Assembly (NCBI GenBank): GCA_964517075.1 | Contig: CAZFAT010000200.1 | Coordinates: 1-22,645, forward strand | Length of the DNA: 22,645 nucleotides | Origin: CAZFAT01 sp964517075 | GTDB taxonomy: Bacteria > Acidobacteriota > Vicinamibacteria > Vicinamibacterales > SCN-69-37 | Direction of reading: 5' to 3' | In this document: one piece after another, positions 7,540 through 13,996 of the stretch | Layout of the letters: every line of letters starts with the position of its first letter | How positions within the stretch are numbered: position 1 is the stretch's first letter | Program-made: the position numbers and the translations under genes | The notes under the pieces: model-generated | The model's input: the letters and a program-made list of their open reading frames with translations, nothing else | The model's database searches: none | Told to the model about the DNA's origin: nothing

Positions 7540-7574
7540 GAATATCGAAAACCGAAAACTGAGATCTGAAAACC
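7540..7574. repeat. Heptad array, one-armed copy (5 units)
   Basis: Five consecutive 7-nt units: GAATATC, GAAAACC, GAAAACT, GAGATCT and GAAAACC. All point the same way, so there is no long hairpin, only a local AGATCT palindrome. It is AT-rich against GC-rich flanks and lies between the PIG-L stop and the hairpin at 7504-7525. Same period as the arrays at 2872 and 4020. Confidence 0.5.
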
Positions 7575-7592
7575 ACGAGCGTCAGCGCCCAC

Positions 7593-8513
7593 TCACTGCG
7601 GCGCCGCGGGCAGCATGGGGAAGAGCTGCCGGATGCGCTGGATGTTCGGCCGCCCGCCGTACTCGGAGATCTCGAACGCCTCGGCGTACTGAATCTTGGC
7701 GCCCGCCGTCGGGCCGTAGAGCTCGACGAGCTTGGCGCGAAACTGCTTGGCCGGGCCGGCAAAGCGATTGCGGAAGTTCGCGCGCACCTGCGCCTTGCGC
7801 TTCGCGATCGCGCCCGCCTCGCTCGGCACGTTCTGCGGACCGCCATTCGCGCCGCCTTCGTAGAACTGCGACTCGAGCGCGTCCATCACGTCCAGCTTCT
7901 TCTCAATCACCTCGTCGATCCCGATGACGATGTCGGCCTGGAACGGATGGGGTTTCGTGAAGCCGTCCTGATACGACAGAAAGACGGGATTGCGTTCGAG
8001 TGGCGCCGTGTCCGGCACGAAGAACGGGACGGTCACCATATAGGACGAGTCCTGCACGAGCTCGCCAACCGCCCGGTGGTCCGGATGATAGTCGTTCGGA
8101 CGGTGGCCGAAGACGATGTCGGCGCGCCACTCGCGGATCAGGCGCGCGAACGTGCGCCGGTTCTCGAGGGTGGACTCGATCTCGCCGTCGTGGATGTCGA
8201 GCACCTGCGTGGTGATGCCCAGAATCTTCGCGGCCGCCCGGACTTCCGCCGTGCGGCGGTTGGCCAGCGGGCCGCCGGCCTCGCGCCAGTGGCCGATGTC
8301 GCCATTGGTGGCCGAGACGAACTTGACCTGGTGCCCCGCGGCGGCCCATTTGGCCGCGGTGCCCCCGAGCTTAAGCTCGTTGTCGTCGGGATGCGCGCCG
8401 AAGGCGATGATCCGGAGCGGGGCGGCCTGCTGGGCCCGTACGGGCGTCTCGCGCCCGGCGGCGGCCACGCCCATCGCTGCGGCCATCGTGATCAGGCACA
8501 GTGTCTTGCGCAT
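7593..8513 (-). CDS. Secreted PIG-L (LmbE-like) N-acetyl-sugar deacetylase family protein
   Basis: A 306-aa zinc-dependent deacetylase-like protein. A signal peptide (about 1-28, ending VRAQQA) suggests export. The zinc site is visible as AHPDDNE (40-46; H41 and D44) and HPDH (143-146; H146). The first motif carries an extra Asn: HPDDNE where most relatives have HPDDE, so the Glu or Ala after the two Asp is displaced. Other family marks are FVSATNGDIGHW (65-76), RRTAEVRAAAKILGI and DIVFGHRPNDYHPDH. The family removes N-acyl groups from amino sugars or sugar conjugates (MshB, PIG-L). In this neighbourhood a role in trimming acetylated glycosides is plausible but unproven. The start at 8513 has a purine-rich GAGGGGG stretch upstream. 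Confidence 0.92.
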   Translation of the reverse strand: MRKTLCLITMAAAMGVAAAGRETPVRAQQAAPLRIIAFGAHPDDNELKLGGTAAKWAAAGHQVKFVSATNGDIGHWREAGGPLANRRTAEVRAAAKILGITTQVLDIHDGEIESTLENRRTFARLIREWRADIVFGHRPNDYHPDHRAVGELVQDSSYMVTVPFFVPDTAPLERNPVFLSYQDGFTKPHPFQADIVIGIDEVIEKKLDVMDALESQFYEGGANGGPQNVPSEAGAIAKRKAQVRANFRNRFAGPAKQFRAKLVELYGPTAGAKIQYAEAFEISEYGGRPNIQRIRQLFPMLPAAPQ

Positions 8514-8586
8514 GTCGTCCCCCTCGCTGTGGATGTGACCACGCGTAGTCTACCGCAGGGGAGGACGCGGGACGTGCGGCTTTCAA

Positions 8587-8608
8587 GGGCCGACCTAAAG
8601 GTCGGCCC
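8587..8608. repeat. AGGTCGGCC-type hairpin repeat, full copy
   Basis: GGGCCGACCT (8587-8596) and AGGTCGGCCC (8599-8608) form a perfect 10-bp stem around AA, trailed by CTCCAT. The element lies 14 nt after the TolC-family stop codon and upstream of the PIG-L start. It could act as a terminator or processing signal for the tolC-like mRNA, but there is no proper T-tract. The segment at 457-480 is a broken second copy. Confidence 0.6.
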
Positions 8609-8622
8609 CTCCATTACTTCTC

Positions 8623-10239
8623 CTACTTCTCCGGGGTTGCCGCCGGGGCCGCGGTGCCGGCGGTCACCGCGAACCGCTCGACGAGCGGCATGTCGTATTC
8701 GAAGTCGTAGTAGGTCAGTTCCTTCAGCTGACGCAGCGTCTGCTGGTAGCCCATGAACGCCTGCAGGAAGTTTCCCGCGGTGCTGGCCTCGCGGTCGATG
8801 GTCTGCAGCAGATCGACGAGGGTGACCTCGCCGGCGCGATAGCGCTCGAGCGTGGACTCGGTGGTCTTGCCCGCCAGCTCGCGGTTCGCCTGCATGTTGA
8901 CGAGGCGCTGCCGGTATTCCTCGAGGCGGCGGACCTGGCTGCGGACGCTGGTCTCGATGTCCGACTGGGCCTCCTCGATCGACAACTGGACGCGCTCCAG
9001 CGAGTGCGCCTGCGCCTGAATGCGGTGCCGGCGCTGGCCCCAGTCCCACAGCGGCACGCGCGCGGTGACGTCGACGGTGTAGCTGTTGCGCGGTTCCTGC
9101 ATCAGGTTCCGGAAGAGCGGATCCTGCATCTCGCGGCCGTAGGTGAACCCGACGTTCATGCGGAAGCCGTTTTCGCCCTTCGTTTCGTCGAGGCGAATCT
9201 CGTTCTCGCGCATCTGGATGGCGAGCTGGCGCATCCGCGGCGCCAGCGTCCTGGCCAGTTCGATCGCGCGCATCGGTTCCACGACGACGGGCCGCACCTC
9301 CAGCGTGGGCCGGATCGCGAGCGTCGTGGACGCGGGGAGGCGGAGCTGCTGCTTCAGGTTCTCGGTCTGCAGCCGCAGGCTGCTGCCGGCCTGGTTGTAG
9401 TCCTCGCGCGCGTTGGCCAGCTCCACGCGGAGCTGATCCACCTCGATCGCCCGGGTGGGCGCCGCGGCCACGAGGTCGCCCGCGGCCGTCGCGGCGGCTT
9501 CGAGATCGCGCACGACGTCGGCCGCCAGCTCCTGCCGCTGCGCATCCTCGAGCAACTCGAAGTAATCGCCCGCCAGCTCGTCAATCATCTCGACCACGTC
9601 GTCCTGATACTCGAGCTCGGAGCCTTCGAGATCGAGCTGGGCCTCCTCGAGGTCGTTCTTCATGCGGTTGGGCTGGAACAGCGGCTGGTCGTAGCCCAGG
9701 AAGTAGCGGTTGTAGTACCGGACGTCGTACTCGTCGCCGTCGATCTGCGTGTAGCGATACACGCGATTGTTCAGCGACAGCGTGCCGTTGGTGGGGAAGC
9801 CGAAGAGGATGACCGGCTGCCGAATCGACAGGTCGGTCTGAAAGCGGCGCGTGTTCTCGGCAATGAGCTCGTTCCGTTGCAAATCCGAATTCCACTTGTT
9901 CTCCGAGATGGCCTGGAACTCCGGCGCCGCGATGTTCAGCTCGACCCGCGACTTCAGTCCGGCCTGCGCCGCTTTGAGCAGGCTCCGGGTCCGCTCGACC
10001 TCGAGCTGGAGCTGGCGGACGCGATAGCTGTCGCGCAACCCGAGTTCGACCATCCGCTCGAGCGTGAGCTCGATCGTCTGGGCCCCGGGCCCGGGCACCT
10101 GCCCGCCGGGCGCAATAAGCCGGCTTCCGGGACTCAGGACGAGACTGCCCGGGCGCGGAGCCTGGGCGTGGAGGGAGGGGATGGCCAGGGCGGCCATCAG
10201 GACGGCGGCGATGACAGTTCTGCGCGGCATGGCCATCAT
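8623..10239 (-). CDS. TolC-family outer-membrane efflux protein
   Basis: A 538-aa protein counted from the ATG at 10239. ATGs at 10236 and 10230 are equally possible, and no strong ribosome-binding site picks between them. The frame extends to 10329, but the signal peptide (PRRTVIAAVLMAALAIPSLHAQA) marks the true N-terminus. The body shows the TolC layout: two repeats of long coiled-coil helices (e.g. LTLERMVELGLRDSYRVRQL, RLQTENLKQQLRL, SLERVQLSIEEAQSDIETSV) alternating with beta strands, and the late signature ERYRAGEVTLVDLLQTIDRE. Such trimers form the outer-membrane exit duct for RND, ABC or MFS pumps. No membrane-fusion protein or pump gene is adjacent, so the partner must be encoded elsewhere. 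It is divergent from the DUF4159 gene across about 98 nt that must hold both promoters. Confidence 0.9.
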   Translation of the reverse strand: MMAMPRRTVIAAVLMAALAIPSLHAQAPRPGSLVLSPGSRLIAPGGQVPGPGAQTIELTLERMVELGLRDSYRVRQLQLEVERTRSLLKAAQAGLKSRVELNIAAPEFQAISENKWNSDLQRNELIAENTRRFQTDLSIRQPVILFGFPTNGTLSLNNRVYRYTQIDGDEYDVRYYNRYFLGYDQPLFQPNRMKNDLEEAQLDLEGSELEYQDDVVEMIDELAGDYFELLEDAQRQELAADVVRDLEAAATAAGDLVAAAPTRAIEVDQLRVELANAREDYNQAGSSLRLQTENLKQQLRLPASTTLAIRPTLEVRPVVVEPMRAIELARTLAPRMRQLAIQMRENEIRLDETKGENGFRMNVGFTYGREMQDPLFRNLMQEPRNSYTVDVTARVPLWDWGQRRHRIQAQAHSLERVQLSIEEAQSDIETSVRSQVRRLEEYRQRLVNMQANRELAGKTTESTLERYRAGEVTLVDLLQTIDREASTAGNFLQAFMGYQQTLRQLKELTYYDFEYDMPLVERFAVTAGTAAPAATPEK

Positions 10240-10337
10240 TTGTACCGCAGCACCAATGAAGGCTCGATGAAGCCTCCCGGACCTCCGGGTTCCGCGCCGC
10301 GCTGGGCTTTCGGCCGCGAGCTGTGACATCCTGAGGC

Positions 10338-11120
10338 GTGCTGTCGCGTCGCGCCCGGCTGTGGACGGCCGGCCTGCTCGTGCTCGTGCTGACCGCGCCG
10401 TTGGCCCTGTCGGCGCAGCGCGGGTTCTTCGGCGGCAACCGCCGCGGCGGCTACGTTCTGCCCAACGTGCCCTACGACGGGCAGTTCACGTTCGCCCGCA
10501 TCCGCTATTTGAGCCGCAGCAGTTGGGACGCTGACTATCCGCAGATGGAGCGCAATCTCACCACGATGCTCGAGGCGCTCACTTCGATCCGTCCGCACAC
10601 GGAAGGCAGCAACGTACACACGTTCGACGATCCGGAGCTGATGAAGTATCCGGTGGCGTATCTCACCGAGCCGGGCTACTGGGTGCCGACCGACGAGGAG
10701 GTCGAGGGGCTGCGGCGGTATCTCGACAAGGGCGCGTTCCTCATCGTGGACGACTTCTACGACCCCGATTTCCACTACGGCCGCGAGTGGCAGACGTTCG
10801 AGGCGGGGATCCGGCGAGTGCTGCCCGATGCGCGCATCGAGCCGCTCGAGGTCAGCCACCCGGTGTTCAACAGCTTCTTTCAGATCAAGTCGCTCGAGGT
10901 GCCGTATCCGGGGCGGTGGGGCGAACGGGGGCTGATGGGCGAGTTCTTCGGGATCTACAAGAACAACGATCCGTCCGAGCGGCTGATGGTCGTCATCAAC
11001 TACAACATGGACATCGGCGACTACATGGAGTGGTCGCACACCGGCACCTACGCCGGCGTCCCGACGAACGAAGCCTACAAGTTCGGGATCAACTACATCA
11101 TCTACGGCCTGACGCGCTGA
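10338..11120 (+). CDS. DUF4159 domain secreted protein
   Basis: A 260-aa protein with an N-terminal signal sequence (RRARLWTAGLLVLVLTAPLALSAQ) followed by a short Gly/Arg patch (GFFGGNRRGG) and a DUF4159 domain from about residue 48 to the end. Landmarks are FTFARIRYLSRSSWDADYP, YPVAYLTEPGYW, FLIVDDFYDPDF, SHPVFNSFF and the C-terminal FGINYIIYGLTR, the pattern by which DUF4159 is usually recognised. The function of the domain is not established; it resembles glutamine-amidotransferase-like folds seen in secreted or membrane proteins. The start is the GTG at 10338, since an in-frame stop at 10332 rules out anything earlier. GAGG lies only 1 nt before it, too close for normal spacing, so translation may be leaderless or inefficient. 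It converges on glcF. Confidence 0.87.
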   Translation: MLSRRARLWTAGLLVLVLTAPLALSAQRGFFGGNRRGGYVLPNVPYDGQFTFARIRYLSRSSWDADYPQMERNLTTMLEALTSIRPHTEGSNVHTFDDPELMKYPVAYLTEPGYWVPTDEEVEGLRRYLDKGAFLIVDDFYDPDFHYGREWQTFEAGIRRVLPDARIEPLEVSHPVFNSFFQIKSLEVPYPGRWGERGLMGEFFGIYKNNDPSERLMVVINYNMDIGDYMEWSHTGTYAGVPTNEAYKFGINYIIYGLTR

Positions 11121-11145
11121 GCGTCGCCTCGCCCCACGCGCGAAC

Positions 11146-11189
11146 CGTGAAGCCAGTGACGCCCTGCAGGGATTTCACGATCACACTAC
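11146..11189. repeat. Degraded 9-nt-unit inverted array
   Basis: CGTGAA (11146-11151) pairs with TTCACG (11174-11179), and an inner CCCTGCAGGG palindrome lies between them; the GTGAAG and GTGACG steps are spaced about 9 nt apart. It resembles a worn copy of the clean array 17 nt further on. Its identity rests only on that similarity. Confidence 0.35.
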
Positions 11190-11205
11190 CGTCCGGCAAG
11201 AGCTG

Positions 11206-11285
11206 AACCGTGAAGGTCGTGAAGGCCATGAAGGGCCAGGCCAAGGAATTGCTGGATGCTTCATGCGCTTCAGAACTTCAGGGTT
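11206..11285. repeat. Inverted array of 9-nt TGAAG units, copy 1
   Basis: The left arm (11206-11237) carries GTGAAGGTC, GTGAAGGCC and ATGAAGGGC after AACC. The right arm (11258-11285) is its approximate reverse complement (CTTCATGCG, CTTCAGAA, CTTCAGGGTT). The 20-nt loop is 11238-11257. The stop codon of glcF (11278-11280) lies inside the right arm, and TGAAG-like steps continue a little way into the glcF coding end. It sits between the convergent DUF4159 and glcF genes, where it could act as a two-way transcript end. Confidence 0.62.
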
Positions 11286-12636
11286 GAAGGCTGTCGTCCG
11301 GCTGCGTGCGTTGCAGGCTCTTCACGGGCTTCGTCGTCAGTTGTCCAGGCTCTTTGTTCTGAATGGACATGTCCAGCAGTTCGATCGGGTGCATCACCTC
11401 GCACGCGATCCCGCGCTCGCGGCAGGCGGCCGCGATCTGCAGCGCGCAGCCGGGATTGGCCGTGGCGATGAGATCCGGCTGGGCGGCGGCCACGTGCGTC
11501 GCCTTGCGGGCGCCGAGAGCGGCGGCGGCGTCGGGCTGCACGAGGTTGTAGATGCCGGCGCTCCCGCAGCAGACGTCGGACTCGGCCAGCTCGAGCAGTT
11601 CGACGCCCGGGATGCCCTGCAGCAGCTCCCGCGGCTGCGTGCGAATGCCCTGGCCATGCGCGAGATGGCAGGCATCGTGATAGGCGACACGGGCGCGGAG
11701 GGGGTGGCGCGGCGCTCTCGGCGCGCCCAGTTCAACGAGCAGTTCCGACACGTCGCGCACGCGCGCGCTGAAGGCGTGGGCGCGCGCCGACCAGTCCGGG
11801 TCGTCCTCGAGCAGTTCGCTGTACTCCTTCATCGACGAGCCGCAGCCGGCGGCGGTGACGACCACCCGGTCGATGCCGGTGCGCTCGAAGGCCGCGATGG
11901 TGCGGCGCGCGAACGCGCGCGATTCGTCGAGCCGTCCCGAGTGGCGTGACAGCGCCCCGCAGCAGCCCTGGCGGGGCGGCACGATCACCTCGCAGCCCTC
12001 GGCGGCCAGGACACGCCCCGTGGCCAGGTTCACCGACGAGAACGTGACCTGCTGCACGCAGCCGGCCAGCAGGCCCACGGTCAGCCGCTTCGCGCCCACC
12101 GCCGGCGTGTGCTCCGGCAGCGTCGCCATGATGTCCGACCACGTCACGGAGGGCGCCAGCGTGAGCAGCGCCGCGACCCGTTTCGGCAGGTAGCGCAGCC
12201 AGCCCGCGCGTGTGAGCGATCGGAACAGGCCGCCGCCGAGCGCGAGCGGCGCGAGCGCCACCCGCAGCACGGCGGGATACGGCAGCACGCGGAACAGCGC
12301 CTCGCGAAACATCCGATCGAGCCAGGGCCGGGCGTAATGCTGCTCGACCTGCGCCCGCGTCCGTTCGATGAGCGGGCCATATCGCACGCCGGAGGGGCAC
12401 GCCGTGACGCAGGCCAGGCAGCCCAGGCACGCGTCGATGTGGCCCGCGAAGGCCGGCGTGAGCGCCGCGCGGCCGTCCACCGCGCCCTTCATCAGATAGA
12501 TGCGCCCACGCGGCGAGTCCATTTCTTCCTGCCACAACAGATAGGTCGGACACGCAGGCAGGCAGAACCCGCAGTGCACGCAGGCGTCAATCAGCGCGCG
12601 ATCGGGAACGTCTGGACCTGAGAAGGCGTTTGCCAT
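11278..12636 (-). CDS. glcF: Glycolate oxidase iron-sulfur subunit GlcF
   Basis: A 452-aa electron-transfer subunit of glycolate oxidase, passing electrons from the GlcD/GlcE flavoproteins toward quinone at the membrane. Two 4Fe-4S ferredoxin motifs are complete: C19-x2-C22-x2-C25-x3-C29 (CVHCGFCLPACP) and C70-x2-C73-x2-C76-x3-C80 (CLGCLACVTACP). Two CCG domains follow (GCVQQVTF ... QGCCGALSRHSG, and YHDACHLAHGQG ... DVCCGSAGIYN). The ATG at 12636 is chosen by alignment to family starts; the nearest GGAGG (12653-12657) is 16 nt away and overlaps the hairpin repeat. The family core ends near HPIELLDMS; the final ~25 residues (to SLQP) appear to be encoded by repeat-like DNA. The protein is longer than the ~407-aa E. 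coli GlcF. Last gene of the glycolate operon. Confidence 0.93.
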   Translation of the reverse strand: MANAFSGPDVPDRALIDACVHCGFCLPACPTYLLWQEEMDSPRGRIYLMKGAVDGRAALTPAFAGHIDACLGCLACVTACPSGVRYGPLIERTRAQVEQHYARPWLDRMFREALFRVLPYPAVLRVALAPLALGGGLFRSLTRAGWLRYLPKRVAALLTLAPSVTWSDIMATLPEHTPAVGAKRLTVGLLAGCVQQVTFSSVNLATGRVLAAEGCEVIVPPRQGCCGALSRHSGRLDESRAFARRTIAAFERTGIDRVVVTAAGCGSSMKEYSELLEDDPDWSARAHAFSARVRDVSELLVELGAPRAPRHPLRARVAYHDACHLAHGQGIRTQPRELLQGIPGVELLELAESDVCCGSAGIYNLVQPDAAAALGARKATHVAAAQPDLIATANPGCALQIAAACRERGIACEVMHPIELLDMSIQNKEPGQLTTKPVKSLQRTQPDDSLQP

Positions 12637-12655
12637 GTCATCAATTGCCCAACCT

Positions 12656-12679
12656 CCGCAGGGCTGAAGAGCCCTGCGG
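12656..12679. repeat. GC hairpin repeat, copy 3, at the glcE-glcF junction
   Basis: A 10-bp stem CCGCAGGGCT (12656-12665) with AGCCCTGCGG (12670-12679) and loop GAAG, followed by CTACTG. It fills the only open junction (61 nt) of an operon whose other genes overlap. The stem overlaps the only GGAGG sequence upstream of glcF, so folding could affect glcF translation. Confidence 0.62.
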
Positions 12680-12697
12680 CTACTGCTACCTCGTACC

Positions 12698-13996
12698 CTA
12701 GATCGGCCCGCGTGACGCATTCAGGACGCCGTGCGGATCCATCGTGTCCTTGATGCGCTGCAGGAGCGTCATCGTGTCGCCGGGCGGGGGCCAGACATCC
12801 GCGAGGGCCTTGACGTCCGAGGTCGTGCGCGCGACCACGACGTGCGAGACGATGTCGGGACGGGCCCGGAGGTGGGCGATGGCGGTGGCCCGCGTGCGCG
12901 TGTCGCCGTCGATGCGCAGGTGTCCGGCTCCCAGGGCTGCGCGTCCCGTCAGCGTGAGGGTCGCGCCCGTCGCTCGTCCCAGAGTCGCCACGAGATCGGC
13001 CACTGATGCGATCGCCGCCGGCCACCAGCTCAACTTGACGAGGGTGCCCGGCGACGACCAGAGGCCCCGCGTCTGATCGTCCCACCATCGACGCTCGGCC
13101 TCGCCGGAGGAAACGTCGCACGGCTGGGGATCGAACGGGATGAGCAGACGTTGCGCGTCGGCCAGTTGTGCGTCATTGACCTGAGGGAACCCCGCGAAGC
13201 GGATGAGGAGCCGACGCGTGCCACCTGGAGCCACGCCGGCGCCGGCTTCGATGCGCACGTCCACACAGAGCGGATCGAGCTGACTGGCCGCAATGGCCGC
13301 GGCCGCACTTCCCAGCGCGTCGGCGGAGGCCAGGTCGCAGACGAGTGACGCGGCGGCCACCGGCGCGGGCGCGAGCTTGAACGTCGCGCTCACGATGGCG
13401 GCGAGGCTGCCGAACGATCCGCACATCAACCGGCCGAGGTCGTAGCCGGCGACGTTCTTGACCACGGTGCCGCCGGCCTTCACGAGGCGGCCATCGGTCG
13501 TGGCCAGGTGCATGCCGATCAGCAGGTCGCGCGGCGCGCCGTGGCGGTGGCGTCGCGGCCCGCTGTCGTTCACGGCCAGCAGGCCCCCCACGGTCGAGGC
13601 ATCGGACGGCACATCGAGCGGCAGCGACTGGCCGTGGACGGCAAGCTCGCGGTTGAGGGTCGCCACGGGCATGCCGGCTTCGACCGAGACAGTGAGATCG
13701 CCCGGCTCGTGCCGGAGGATGCGGTTCAGCCGCCGCGTGCCGATCACCAGATCGAAGGGCGCCGGGGGCCGTCCCCACGCGAGGCGGGTGCCTCCGCCGC
13801 GGAGGACCGCGCGGACGCCCTGTCGCGATGCCCAGGCCAGCACCGCGGCAAGAGTGTCCGGAGTCTCCGGTTCGACCACGAGCGCCGGTGCGGTTCCATC
13901 GATCGCGTCGTCGCCCACGGCGGGACGGACACTGGCCGGGCCAGCGAGGGTGGCCACCTCGGCGACGAACTCGCCGGCCGCGAGGGACCGGGCCAT
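12698..13996 (-). CDS. glcE: Glycolate oxidase FAD-binding subunit GlcE
   Basis: A 432-aa FAD-binding (PCMH-type) subunit of glycolate oxidase. The flavin-binding half runs from about residue 37 (ALVVEPETPDTLAAVLAWA), through RGGGTRLAWG (66-75), LTVSVEAGMPVATLN, DASTVGGLLAVNDSGPRRHRHG and GTVVKNVAGYDLGRLM, to GSFGSLAAIVSATFKL. The C-terminal part ends with the family-like LLQRIKDTMDPHGVLN. The ATG at 13996 shares one base with the glcD stop (TGATG), with GGAG 8 nt upstream, so translation is probably coupled to glcD. The protein is longer than E. coli GlcE (~350 aa), mainly in the second half. Together with GlcD it oxidises glycolate to glyoxylate. Confidence 0.93.
   Translation of the reverse strand: MARSLAAGEFVAEVATLAGPASVRPAVGDDAIDGTAPALVVEPETPDTLAAVLAWASRQGVRAVLRGGGTRLAWGRPPAPFDLVIGTRRLNRILRHEPGDLTVSVEAGMPVATLNRELAVHGQSLPLDVPSDASTVGGLLAVNDSGPRRHRHGAPRDLLIGMHLATTDGRLVKAGGTVVKNVAGYDLGRLMCGSFGSLAAIVSATFKLAPAPVAAASLVCDLASADALGSAAAAIAASQLDPLCVDVRIEAGAGVAPGGTRRLLIRFAGFPQVNDAQLADAQRLLIPFDPQPCDVSSGEAERRWWDDQTRGLWSSPGTLVKLSWWPAAIASVADLVATLGRATGATLTLTGRAALGAGHLRIDGDTRTRATAIAHLRARPDIVSHVVVARTTSDVKALADVWPPPGDTMTLLQRIKDTMDPHGVLNASRGPI

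Noticed and set aside
9004..10326. 440-codon plus-strand open frame
   Set aside because: Antisense to the TolC-family gene and without any family features.
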